Assembly (NCBI GenBank): GCA_947476195.1
Contig: CANJPT010000006.1
Coordinates: 16,019 to 80,018 of the forward strand
Source of the DNA: Lewinellaceae bacterium
GTDB taxonomy: Bacteria > Bacteroidota > Bacteroidia > Chitinophagales > Saprospiraceae
DNA: 64,000 nt
Direction: 5' to 3'
In this document: piece after piece, positions 1-8,609 of the stretch
Numbering within the stretch: the first letter of the stretch is position 1
Layout of the letters: each line of letters starts with the position of its first letter
Translations under genes and position numbers: made by a program
The notes under the pieces: generated by a model
What the model was told of the DNA's origin: nothing
The model's input: only the letters and a program-made list of their open reading frames with translations
The model's database searches: none

Positions 1-2
1 GC

Positions 3-3000
3 TACAGTTTGCATGCTGCGCAGTCTTTTCCTGCAACACCTTATTGGTGGAACCTACCCACTACGGATGATTCCGGCTGGACGGGTTCTACGGTATATGA
101 CTTCAATGGAGATGGAATCTCGGAGATCGTTTACCGGGATGAAAATAACCTTAGGATCTTATACGGAGGTGCGGCGCCTTTCCCGCCCGGCGTTGATGCA
201 CAGCGAAACTGGTTCAAAGTTCCCTGTTATTCGATCACTTCGGATGAGTATCCGGTGGTTGCAGATGTAGACAATGACGGGGAAACTGAAATTACCGTAA
301 CGGGACGACTGACCAATAACAACTTCAATTTAAAGGGGCGGCTACGGGTCTATGATTCCGATTCCGGTCCATGGGTCCCTTGTCGGAACGTCTGGAATCA
401 ATTCAACTATTTTATTGTCAATGTAAACGACGACCTCAGTATTCCTGCTCCACAACAGGTAAACCATCTTGAACTTCCAACACAGGGTTCAGGAAAACGT
501 CCGCTGAATATTTATTTGTCGCAACTCCCCATTCTGAACGATAGCTTTGAAACCTTTATACCACTGCCTGATGCTACGGTCTCAATCAGCCAGTTTATTT
601 GTAAAACGGACAGTGTGACGGTACAGTTGAATGTATGTAATACAGGAGATCAAGTCTTGCCAGCCGGAATGCCCATTTCTTTTTATCAGTCTGACCCGAC
701 TGCTACGATGGCACTTCACCTTGGAACGGTGCAATGGACCAATGCTTTGATCAAAAAAGATTCCTGCAAGATTTTCAGCTTTACCCTTCCAAAAACTTCG
801 GGCACTGCTTTTGGGGTGCTAAATGACGATGGTACACAAGTAACACCCTTCCAGTTGGGCGCTAATCCCCCCTTGCCCAACCTACTGGAATGCAGCTTTT
901 TGAATAACATTTTTCAATTTCAGATTCCAGGCAATCTGCCTCCCATTAACCTCGGACCTGACCTTGGAGCATGCCAGGATACTGTTGTTGTGCTGAATCC
1001 CGGGATCGGATATGCCACTTATCTGTGGCAGGATGGTAGTACCAATAGTACGCTTCAAATGCAACAAACGGGCTTGTATTGGGTGGAAGCTACGGATTTT
1101 TGCGCCCAAAAACAGCAGGATTCTGTACGCCTGGAATTGTATGGAGTTGCTGATATTCAATTGGATACACTCAATGGCGATTGTTTTGGAAGTCCGGCGA
1201 TTGTGACGGCTACCGCGCAAAGCGCATACCTACCGCTCCAATACGCCTGGTCCTCTGGCGATACGGTGCCTATTGTGAGCGGGCTGTCTGATGGAATGTA
1301 CACCGTGACCGTAACCAATGCAAAAGGCTGTACTTCTACCCGATCTGCCTGGGTAGAAGCAGGCGGGAGTCTGCAAGTGACGGCTTTTGTAGCTGCGCCG
1401 ATCATGTGTTATGGGGAGAGCGGTGCCCTGAGCCTGAATTTTCTGACAGGCAATCCGCCTTACACTTTTCATTGGTCGGATGGTAGCCTCTCTCAGGTTT
1501 TCCCCAATGCACTGGCGGGTGATTATGCGGTGACGGTCACGGATGCGGATCATTGCTTGGATACGGTTCAGGTCTCGATCACACAACCCGAACCATTGAT
1601 TTCCAGCGGTTTTTCTGCCACGGCCAGTTGCCCGGGACTGACTACCGGTACTGCGATGTTTTTAGGAGCGATGCAAGGCGTCGCACCGTACCAACTGCTT
1701 TGGTCGAACCATGCAACTACGCCTGATCTGCTTGGTTTGTCGGCGGGAAATTATCAACTTACAGTCACGGATGCGAATGGTTGTACCATCATAGAAAGTG
1801 TGCAAGTACCCGAATATCTGGTGCCTGTCACGGAAGCCCTCGAAGCGGATGTGTCCTGTTTTGGGGTAAACGACGGAAGTGTTTCTATGATTGTCCTTAG
1901 TGGTTCTCCTGGGTTTGGATTTAACTGGTCAAACAGTTCTACCACAAATCAGATCCAAAATTTGCAACCAGGCAATTACATGCTGACCTTGACCTATGCG
2001 GATGGGAACTGTGCACAAACATTTGATTTCCAGATTGCAGAACCATTACCTATTTTGCTTTCGGTTGCACCCAGCCCGGTACTTTGCCATGGCGGCCTGA
2101 GTGCAGGTGTTGACCTGACGGTACAAAACGGCGTATCGCCTCTGTCTTTTTTATGGTCAAACAATGCCGTTATTGAAGACCTGGCAAATGTGGGAGCAGG
2201 TTCGTATCAGGTAACGGTGACAGATGCGACCGCCTGTAAGGAAGTAATCGCTGTGCAAGTAACAGAACCCATGGCACTTTTGAGCGCAGGCCTTACTTCC
2301 GGGTCCGCTTGTCCAGGCGAAGCCAATGGAACGGCCAGTTTTCTGGGTGCAAGCCAAGGGACACCACCCTACAACTTGCTTTGGTCTACCAATCAAACCA
2401 TTCCTACCCTGAGTAATTTACCCGCTGGCAATTATCAACTTACGCTGAGCGATGCCAATGGCTGTAGCATCGTGGAGAGCACACAAGTGACCGAATATTT
2501 GACGCCAACGGTTCTGCCGACCCTTAGTGAGGTGAACTGTTTTGGTCAAAATAATGGCATTATTTCAGTGCAGGTCACAGGCGGTTCACCGGGTTTTGGA
2601 TACATCTGGTCCAATGGAGGAATGAGTCCTGTCACGGCCAACCTTTCTCCTGGAAATTATGCACTGACACTCACCTATGCCAATGGAGATTGTGCGAAAA
2701 GCTTTGATTATCAGATCACAGAACCTCCAGCCCTGCTTTTGATGGATACGGTGGTTATTCCAGTCAAATGTTTTGGGGGAAATAATGGCGCGGTTAATTT
2801 GACGACCCTCGGCGGAACTGCCCCGTATCAATTCCACTGGACAGGTAATCAGAACAATGAAGATCTTGTCAATCTTTTGGCCGGGAATTATGCTCTGACT
2901 GTGACAGATAATCATGGGTGCACGCTCATTAACCAGTTTACCGTGCCGCAGCCGGCCGCGATTGTCCTTGCGACAAATATCGGAGCCGATACCTGTCAAA

Positions 3001-4442
3001 CCTCAAACGGTTCGATCACCATAAATTCATCGGGCGGTACTTTGCCGTATCAGTATGCCTGGTCCAACGCGGTGTCTGTTCCAAACATCCTTGATCTACC
3101 CACAGGTATTTACCAACTGACCCTTACGGATGCAAATGCCTGCTCAGAGCAGCTATCTGTACAAGTTCCGAAATATGGCGAAATCCCGGTAGTGAATACG
3201 TATACGAATCTGCTTACCTGCGCTCAGACATCGGTAAATATTGGGGCAACGGTCAATCAGAACAATATTCAGTATACCTGGCTTGCCCCCAACGGCTCCT
3301 TGCCTAACCAAGCAGTGCAAATCGTCCAAACGCCCGGAACCTATCAGGTGACCGTGACGAACGCCTATGGTTGCCAATCTACGGCACAGATTCAGGTGCT
3401 GGAAGATGCGGAAAGTCCTGTAGCAGATGCTGGCCCGGAGATGTTGGCCATTAATTGTAATGAAACCCTGGCCTTGTTGAATGCAGCAGGTTCCTCTCAG
3501 GGCAATGGTTATTTGAACCGCTGGACAGGATTTCAATCCGGCGACGCATTCATAGATACCTTGTCCATCCTTTTGCCAATTTATAAAAGCGGCCTGTACA
3601 TCCATAGCGTATTGAATTTGCAGAACGGCTGCGTAGCACAGGATTCAGTTTTGGTCAACTGGGATGCGCCAATTGCAGCTGCATTATCCGTGGACTCTAT
3701 CCTATGTTTTGGTGATGGCGATGGAAAGATCGATATTCAAAATGTAGCAGGTGGAAACCCGCCGTTTTATTATTCGCTGGGCAATCTGCCCTTTACCACA
3801 CAGCATACTTTTTCGGGTCTTGTTCCCGGTAATTACCTGCTGCGCATCCGCGATGATTTTGGTTGTACGTGGCAGCACACTGTAGTTTTGACTGAGCCTG
3901 GCCCACTTTCGGTGGAACTGACGGCCAACGATACCTCTCTTGTGTTAGGGCAAACCATACAACTCATTGCTTCGCCAAACCCTGCCAATGCAGATTTAAG
4001 GGCAATTGAATGGGAACCAGGCGATTTGATGTTTAGCCCGATGTCTTTACAGCAACGTTTGAGGCCAGAAACCCGTACCGAATTTGTAGTTCGGATCACA
4101 GATCAAAACGGTTGTGTTGCGGAAGATCGGCTGTGGGTTTCGGTGTATAATCACCATATTTATGTGCCGAATATTATACTTCCAGGCAGTGAAGTCAATA
4201 GTTGGTTCACGGTATTTGCCGGAAACGGCGTGCAGGAAGTTCGCTCCTTGCGGGTGTTCGACCGTTGGGGCGAGCAACTCTTTGAGCGCTTCGACTTTTT
4301 ACCCAATGTCCCGACCCTCGGTTGGGATGGTGCTTACCGGGGAGAACCGATGAACCCCGGGGTGTTTGTCTGGTATGCCGAGGTGTTGTTGCAGGATGGG
4401 CAGGTGGTGTTTTTGAAGGGGGATGTTACGATAGCGAGGTGA
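3..4442 (+). CDS. SprB-repeat surface protein with T9SS type B sorting domain (5' truncated)
   Basis: The frame is open to the left window edge, so the N-terminus and signal peptide are missing. The first ~100 residues carry FG-GAP/VCBS-type calcium-loop motifs (DFNGDGISEI, DVDNDGETEI). About ten SprB-like repeats of 65-75 residues follow (roughly residues 390-1310), each starting near CFG or CPG, with a central PY..LWS or PGFG..WSN motif and ending GNYQLTVTDANGC. The last ~90 residues form a gliding-motility-associated C-terminal domain (LRVFDRWGEQLFE, GWDGAYRGEPMNPGVFVWYAEV), the type B signal for secretion and cell-surface attachment by the type IX system. Such proteins act as adhesins or gliding-associated filaments. 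Repeats 3-5 and 6-8 resemble each other as triplets, which suggests a segmental duplication. A palindrome follows the stop directly. The family call is firm; the ligand is unknown. Confidence 0.93.
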   Translation, partial: YSLHAAQSFPATPYWWNLPTTDDSGWTGSTVYDFNGDGISEIVYRDENNLRILYGGAAPFPPGVDAQRNWFKVPCYSITSDEYPVVADVDNDGETEITVTGRLTNNNFNLKGRLRVYDSDSGPWVPCRNVWNQFNYFIVNVNDDLSIPAPQQVNHLELPTQGSGKRPLNIYLSQLPILNDSFETFIPLPDATVSISQFICKTDSVTVQLNVCNTGDQVLPAGMPISFYQSDPTATMALHLGTVQWTNALIKKDSCKIFSFTLPKTSGTAFGVLNDDGTQVTPFQLGANPPLPNLLECSFLNNIFQFQIPGNLPPINLGPDLGACQDTVVVLNPGIGYATYLWQDGSTNSTLQMQQTGLYWVEATDFCAQKQQDSVRLELYGVADIQLDTLNGDCFGSPAIVTATAQSAYLPLQYAWSSGDTVPIVSGLSDGMYTVTVTNAKGCTSTRSAWVEAGGSLQVTAFVAAPIMCYGESGALSLNFLTGNPPYTFHWSDGSLSQVFPNALAGDYAVTVTDADHCLDTVQVSITQPEPLISSGFSATASCPGLTTGTAMFLGAMQGVAPYQLLWSNHATTPDLLGLSAGNYQLTVTDANGCTIIESVQVPEYLVPVTEALEADVSCFGVNDGSVSMIVLSGSPGFGFNWSNSSTTNQIQNLQPGNYMLTLTYADGNCAQTFDFQIAEPLPILLSVAPSPVLCHGGLSAGVDLTVQNGVSPLSFLWSNNAVIEDLANVGAGSYQVTVTDATACKEVIAVQVTEPMALLSAGLTSGSACPGEANGTASFLGASQGTPPYNLLWSTNQTIPTLSNLPAGNYQLTLSDANGCSIVESTQVTEYLTPTVLPTLSEVNCFGQNNGIISVQVTGGSPGFGYIWSNGGMSPVTANLSPGNYALTLTYANGDCAKSFDYQITEPPALLLMDTVVIPVKCFGGNNGAVNLTTLGGTAPYQFHWTGNQNNEDLVNLLAGNYALTVTDNHGCTLINQFTVPQPAAIVLATNIGADTCQTSNGSITINSSGGTLPYQYAWSNAVSVPNILDLPTGIYQLTLTDANACSEQLSVQVPKYGEIPVVNTYTNLLTCAQTSVNIGATVNQNNIQYTWLAPNGSLPNQAVQIVQTPGTYQVTVTNAYGCQSTAQIQVLEDAESPVADAGPEMLAINCNETLALLNAAGSSQGNGYLNRWTGFQSGDAFIDTLSILLPIYKSGLYIHSVLNLQNGCVAQDSVLVNWDAPIAAALSVDSILCFGDGDGKIDIQNVAGGNPPFYYSLGNLPFTTQHTFSGLVPGNYLLRIRDDFGCTWQHTVVLTEPGPLSVELTANDTSLVLGQTIQLIASPNPANADLRAIEWEPGDLMFSPMSLQQRLRPETRTEFVVRITDQNGCVAEDRLWVSVYNHHIYVPNIILPGSEVNSWFTVFAGNGVQEVRSLRVFDRWGEQLFERFDFLPNVPTLGWDGAYRGEPMNPGVFVWYAEVLLQDGQVVFLKGDVTIAR

Positions 4443-4444
4443 GG

Positions 4445-4491
4445 TTTTCCTATTGACCGGGTGACTTCAAGTCACCCGATCAATAGGAAAA
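4445..4491. terminator. Long hairpin after the SprB-repeat gene
   Basis: The arms 4445-4467 and 4469-4491 are complementary over 23 bp with one mismatch around a single C. The stem begins TTTTCC and ends GGAAAA, so either strand could terminate. The core GGTGACTTCAAGTCACC recurs in the palindrome at 4805-4837, which suggests a dispersed repeat family and not only a terminator. Confidence 0.7.
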
Positions 4492-4538
4492 GAACCAATA
4501 AAACCCTTACTTTTGTTCTCAAATAGAAATCTATGTAA

Positions 4539-4778
4539 GCCTACCGCACACATTCAGTTGTCCATAATGGGCAGGTAGTTGTTCAACTCCCGGAGGGTTT
4601 CGAGCATATAGATGTCGAAATCATCGTCTTGAAATCTTCGTCAACGAGCGAATCTGAGCCACAAAAAAAACGGAAATACAGCAAGTATTATGGCATCCTA
4701 AAAACAGGATTGCCCATAGAAGAAATTGACGCTCAACTCAAAGCATTGCGCGAAGAATGGGAACGACCTATCTATTAG
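4539..4778 (+). pseudogene. Antitoxin remnant of a VapBC-like locus
   Basis: An open frame of about 80 codons reads VVHNGQVVVQLPEGFEHIDV, then a lysine-rich linker and the C-terminus LPIEEIDAQLKALREEWE before TAG. This resembles the small antitoxins that precede PIN-domain toxins: an N-terminal beta-rich DNA-binding part and a C-terminal toxin-binding helix. The only upstream ATG (4533-4535) is followed at once by TAA (4536-4538), so the normal start is destroyed unless a non-ATG codon is used. It overlaps the toxin remnant start at 4757, the usual TA overlap. The antitoxin family is inferred from the pattern and the neighbour only. Confidence 0.55.
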
Positions 4779-4810
4779 ACACCAACATCGGTATCTACTT
4801 TCTAAGTGAG
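4757..4810 (+). pseudogene. PIN-domain (VapC-like) toxin N-terminal fragment
   Basis: An ATG overlapping the antitoxin end opens MGTTYLLDTNIGIYFLSE, a standard PIN-domain N-terminus with the first catalytic aspartate (LLDTN). After these 18 codons the frame runs into the palindrome at 4805-4837 and then into polA, so the rest of the ribonuclease (about 110 residues) is gone. The palindrome sits at the break. The fragment cannot be functional. Confidence 0.65.
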
Positions 4811-4837
4811 GCGGTGACTTCAAGTCACCGCCTCACT
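4805..4837. repeat. Perfect 16-bp inverted repeat at the vapC break
   Basis: The arms AGTGAGGCGGTGACTT (4805-4820) and AAGTCACCGCCTCACT (4822-4837) match perfectly around one C. It shares the 17-bp core GGTGACTTCAAGTCACC with the hairpin at 4445-4491 but has different outer arms. It lies just upstream of the polA -7 box. Confidence 0.85.
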
Positions 4838-4854
4838 AATTTCCCAGCATTAGT

Positions 4855-4862
4855 TACTTTTG
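4855..4862 (+). promoter_or_regulatory. polA -7 box TACTTTTG
   Basis: TACTTTTG matches the Bacteroidota sigma-A -7 consensus TAnnTTTG and ends only 4 nt before the polA ATG, so the transcript would be leaderless or nearly so. No TTG -33 element was found at 19-20 bp. Confidence 0.5.
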
Positions 4863-4866
4863 CCCT

Positions 4867-7779
4867 ATGGCAAAAAAACTCTTCCTCCTTGACGGACACG
4901 CGCTGATCTACCGCGCTCATTTCGCATTCATCACGCGGCCACTCATGAACTCCAAAGGCTGGAATGTTTCCGCCGTGCAGGGTTTCATGCGCACGATGTG
5001 GGATTTGATGCAGAACGAAAAACCAACCCACATAGCTGTTGTATTCGACCCGAAAGGCGGCAACTTTCGCAACGAAAAATTTGAGGCTTACAAGGCCAAC
5101 CGCGAGGCGCAGCCAGAAGACATCACCTTTGCTCTGCCCTGGGTGAATAAGATCGTCAGGGCCATGAATATCCCCGTGGTCATAGTACCCAACTTCGAAG
5201 CTGACGATGTGATCGGTACCCTGGCCAAACAGGCGGAAAAAGAGGGATACACGACCTTTATGGTTACACCCGACAAGGATTTCGGGCAATTGGTTTCGGA
5301 CAATATCCAGATCTACAAGCCCAGCAAAGGCGGTGAGCCTGCAGAGATCTGGGGGCCCAAAGAAGTCTGCGAACGCTGGGGGATTAAGCGTGTTGATCAG
5401 GTAATTGACATGCTTGGCCTGATGGGCGATGCGGTGGACAATATTCCTGGCCTGCCAGGTATCGGTGAAAAAACGGCTACCAAACTCCTCAACGAATTCG
5501 ATACCGTTGAAAATTTGCTTGCCAATACCAACAAACTTAAAGGAAAACAGAAAGAAATTGTAGAAAATCACCACGAAAAAGCCACACTTTCCAAGTGGCT
5601 GGCTACAATTGATGTCAATTCTCCGGTTCAATTCCACGAAAAAGATTTTGAGATCGAGCCTTTCAACCGGGAGGAATTGCTGGAGATTTTTAAAGAACTG
5701 GAGTTCAAATCGTTGGCAGATTCGATTCTGCGCAGTCCATGGGGAAGCCCTGCCCTGCCCCCCCTTGATGAAGCCCGATCTGCCGCCCCCTCTGATGGAG
5801 CGAGGCAGAAAGGGGGTAAGTCTGGAGGAGCTAAGCCGCCCAGCTCCGGCGCAGGAACCCAGGGCAATCTTTTTGGTGATCCTGAATTGGAGTCACAATC
5901 CAACGCCTCCCCACTCGAATCCCATGAAGGTGTCTTCCATACGCGGGGTACGCACAATATTGAAAATACAGAACATAGCTATCACTTGGCCGACACGCCC
6001 GAAAAGCGAGCCAAACTCATCACCTTGCTGCTGAAGTCAAAAGCAATTTCGTACGATTCAGAAACCACCGCACTCGAAGCACCACAAGCTGATCTGGTTG
6101 GATTTTCTTTTGCTGTGAAAACTTTCGATGCCTGGTATGTACCTATTCCGGAGGATCGTACGGAAGCACAAAAGATCGTAGAGGAATTCCGACCTGTTTT
6201 TGAAAACGAGCAGATCGTAAAAGTCGGGCAGAACCTGAAATATGATGCGATTGTACTCTTGAATTATAACTGCGAACTCCGCGGGCCTTATTGGGATACG
6301 ATGCTGGCGCATTATCTCTTAGAGCCAGATCTCCGCCACAACATGAATTACATGGCAGAAACCCTGCTGAATTATGCGCCAGTCAAGATAGAAGACCTCA
6401 TAGGAAAGAAAAAAGCGGGCACAAAACAGGGCACCATGCGTGATGTTCCGATTGATGTCATCAAAGATTATGCTGCCGAAGATGCTGATGTAACGCTACG
6501 CCTACGCGATGTGTTGAAACCCAAACTTGAAGAAGGCGGTGCAGTGTTAGTCAAACTCTTTGAGGACGTGGAAACCCCGCTTATAAAGGTATTGACCGAC
6601 ATAGAACACGCGGGTGTCCGGATCGACCCTGATTTTTTGAAGGCGTATTCCGGTGAAATTGCAGTGCTGATCGTGGCTTTGGAGGATAAAATATTAAAAC
6701 AGGCAGGGTTCAATTTCAATATTTCCAGCCCGAAACAGGTGGGTGAAATGCTTTTTGACCAATTGAAATTGCATTATCCTGGCAAAAAAATGAAGTCGGG
6801 TCAATACTCAACGGATGAGGATATCCTCTCAGAACTTGCGGTAAATCATCCTATTTGTGCCGACATCCTCACACACCGCAGTTTGATGAAATTGAAGTCT
6901 ACTTATGTGGATGCTTTGCCCGCACTTGTAAATCCGCGCACAGGCCGGGTACACTCATCCTTCAATCAGGCCCTGGTCGCTTCCGGCCGACTCAGTAGCC
7001 AGAACCCTAACCTTCAAAACATTCCAGTACGGACCGCTGAGGGACGCAAAGTGCGGGAAGCCTTCATTCCAAGAGATGCCGAGCACGTGATCGTAAGTGC
7101 CGACTATTCGCAGATCGAACTCCGCCTGATTGCTGAGATCAGTGGCGATAAAGCTATGCTGGAAGCCTTTCAGAACAACCTGGATATTCATACAGCTACT
7201 GCAGCGGGCGTTTTTGGGGTGCCCTTGGATCAGGTAACCAGCGATCAACGCCGCACAGCCAAAACAGTAAACTTTAGCATTATTTATGGGGCAGGTGCCA
7301 GCAATCTTAGTCAGCAACTCGGTATTAAGCGTACCGAAGCCAAAGAATTGATCGAGAATTACTTTCGGGAATATTCCGGATTACGGGGGTACATGACCAG
7401 TATCGTGGAGTTTGCCCGTGCAAATGGCTACGTAGAAACCATGCTTGGCCGTCGACGCTACCTACGGGACATCAATTCCGGCAATGGCATGATGCGCTCC
7501 ATGAGTGAGCGCGTAGCGATCAATACACCCATCCAGGGCTCTGCTGCTGATCTTATCAAGGTGGCGATGATCAATATCCGCCAGGCCATGCGCGAGGGTG
7601 AACTCAAATCTCAGATGATCTTACAGGTGCATGACGAACTCGTATTCGACGTGCGCAAAGACGAGCTGGATCGGATGAAGCCGCTGATCATGGAAAAAAT
7701 GACCACTGCAATGCCGAATTTGAAAGTGCCGATTCTGGTGGAGATCGGGGTGGGGGATAATTGGTTGGAGGCGCATTGA
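4867..7779 (+). CDS. polA: DNA polymerase I
   Basis: Repair and Okazaki-fragment polymerase with all three domains. The 5'-3' exonuclease (about residues 1-290) shows FEADDVIGTLA and DNIPGLPGIGEKTA. The 3'-5' proofreading domain (about 365-560) keeps Exo I (YDSET near 396-401), Exo II (NLKYD) and Exo III (YAAEDADVT), so proofreading should be active. The polymerase domain has motif A (SADYSQIELRLIA near 743), motif B (RRTAKTVNFSIIYGAG) and motif C (QVHDELVFDV near 920). At 970 aa it is slightly longer than usual because of a Pro/Gly/Ser/Ala-rich linker (about residues 290-335) whose DNA (5736-5870) is GC-rich and partly palindromic, like an in-frame inserted repeat. It starts at an ATG 4 nt after a -7 box. 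A RAYT cassette begins 2 nt after the stop. Confidence 0.98.
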   Translation: MAKKLFLLDGHALIYRAHFAFITRPLMNSKGWNVSAVQGFMRTMWDLMQNEKPTHIAVVFDPKGGNFRNEKFEAYKANREAQPEDITFALPWVNKIVRAMNIPVVIVPNFEADDVIGTLAKQAEKEGYTTFMVTPDKDFGQLVSDNIQIYKPSKGGEPAEIWGPKEVCERWGIKRVDQVIDMLGLMGDAVDNIPGLPGIGEKTATKLLNEFDTVENLLANTNKLKGKQKEIVENHHEKATLSKWLATIDVNSPVQFHEKDFEIEPFNREELLEIFKELEFKSLADSILRSPWGSPALPPLDEARSAAPSDGARQKGGKSGGAKPPSSGAGTQGNLFGDPELESQSNASPLESHEGVFHTRGTHNIENTEHSYHLADTPEKRAKLITLLLKSKAISYDSETTALEAPQADLVGFSFAVKTFDAWYVPIPEDRTEAQKIVEEFRPVFENEQIVKVGQNLKYDAIVLLNYNCELRGPYWDTMLAHYLLEPDLRHNMNYMAETLLNYAPVKIEDLIGKKKAGTKQGTMRDVPIDVIKDYAAEDADVTLRLRDVLKPKLEEGGAVLVKLFEDVETPLIKVLTDIEHAGVRIDPDFLKAYSGEIAVLIVALEDKILKQAGFNFNISSPKQVGEMLFDQLKLHYPGKKMKSGQYSTDEDILSELAVNHPICADILTHRSLMKLKSTYVDALPALVNPRTGRVHSSFNQALVASGRLSSQNPNLQNIPVRTAEGRKVREAFIPRDAEHVIVSADYSQIELRLIAEISGDKAMLEAFQNNLDIHTATAAGVFGVPLDQVTSDQRRTAKTVNFSIIYGAGASNLSQQLGIKRTEAKELIENYFREYSGLRGYMTSIVEFARANGYVETMLGRRRYLRDINSGNGMMRSMSERVAINTPIQGSAADLIKVAMINIRQAMREGELKSQMILQVHDELVFDVRKDELDRMKPLIMEKMTTAMPNLKVPILVEIGVGDNWLEAH

Positions 7780-7780
7780 A

Positions 7781-7872
7781 AGTGATAGTCTCGGAAAAAC
7801 AAATAGGCAAATTGATAGTCTCACTAGAGTGAGACTATCAATTTGCCTATTTGTTTTTCCGAGACTATCACT
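7781..7872. repeat. Perfect 45-bp inverted repeat (2-nt centre)
   Basis: The arm 7781-7825 is exactly complementary to 7828-7872, leaving AG as the centre. The outer word AGTGATAGTCTC is repeated in overlapping form inside as GATAGTCTCACT. In RNA it would form a near-continuous 45-bp stem directly after polA. It also resembles the REP-type DNA hairpins recognised by the adjacent transposase family. Confidence 0.95.
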
Positions 7873-7954
7873 AACCAGGATTTGGAATGTTCCAAAAATT
7901 CTTCTATTTTTGATAACGATCATTAAAAAACGTTCATCAAAAAACCAATCCATT

Positions 7955-8545
7955 ATGCACTTTGAACCAAATGTAATTTATCACGTATTCAATCAAGGGA
8001 ACAATCGACAACCCATATTTTTCAACAGCGAAAACTATCTTTATTTCCTGAAAAAAACCCGAACCTTGGTCTTACCCCACGTTCATTTTTTGTCCTATTG
8101 CCTGATGCCTAACCATTTTCATTGGTTGATTGTGACGAAAGAAGAGGCTTGTGAGTGGATGCCTTTTAGGGCCTCTAGTAAAGCGATACCGCGCCAACGA
8201 CTCAGTCATCAAATCAACATTTTGTTACGGTCTTACGCTCGAGCGATAAATAAACAGGAAAATCGAAGCGGTTCGCTTTTTCGGCAACATACACAAGCTA
8301 AAGATGGCTGGCTGGACCAATTTGTTGAAGTTGCCAAACGTCGGAATACCACAGATGGATTTACATTTGGACCAGGCAATGATTATGCAATTCAGTGCTT
8401 CCGTTACATACATGAAAACCCATCTGAAGCTGGATTAGCACAATCCCCGACGGATTGGACGTTTTCTTCTGCTCGTGATTATGCCGGGTTACGCCAAGGG
8501 AATTTGTGTAATAAAGTACTGGCTAAGGATTTGTTGGGGTTTTAG
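7955..8545 (+). CDS. REP-associated tyrosine transposase (RAYT, Y1_Tnp/IS200-like)
   Basis: A single-strand DNA nicking and joining enzyme of the HUH family, 196 aa from the chosen ATG. The N-terminus YHVFNQGNNRQPIFFNSENY matches the family entry motif. The metal-binding HUH motif is MPNHFHWLIV (HFH). The nucleophile is the tyrosine in FRYIHENPSEAGL. The frame is open 42 codons further upstream, but that part reads into the palindrome and has no family features, so the start at 7955 (MHFEPNVIYHV) is preferred. Palindromes flank both sides and carry the common word GATAGTCTCACT. RAYTs are usually single-copy domesticated transposases that spread REP hairpins; the same role is inferred here. 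Confidence 0.9.
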   Translation: MHFEPNVIYHVFNQGNNRQPIFFNSENYLYFLKKTRTLVLPHVHFLSYCLMPNHFHWLIVTKEEACEWMPFRASSKAIPRQRLSHQINILLRSYARAINKQENRSGSLFRQHTQAKDGWLDQFVEVAKRRNTTDGFTFGPGNDYAIQCFRYIHENPSEAGLAQSPTDWTFSSARDYAGLRQGNLCNKVLAKDLLGF

Positions 8546-8551
8546 TAGGCT

Positions 8552-8596
8552 AAATTTACTGATAGTCTCACTTTAAGTGAGACTATCAGTAAATTT
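8552..8596. repeat. Perfect 22-bp inverted repeat downstream of the RAYT gene
   Basis: The arms 8552-8573 and 8575-8596 are perfectly complementary around a single T. The core GATAGTCTCACTT/AAGTGAGACTATC matches the inner word of the 7781-7872 palindrome, but the outer arms differ (AAATTTACT here). A half-site GAGACTATCACT follows at 8603-8614. Confidence 0.95.
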
Positions 8597-8609
8597 CAAG
8601 CTGAGACTA

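Noticed and set aside
5736..5870. Frameshift in polA at the linker
   Set aside because: The frame is continuous and all downstream motifs are intact, so the segment is an in-frame insert.
7829..7954. N-terminal extension of the RAYT protein
   Set aside because: It begins inside the palindrome and its residues do not resemble the family; MHFEPNVIYHV is the normal start.
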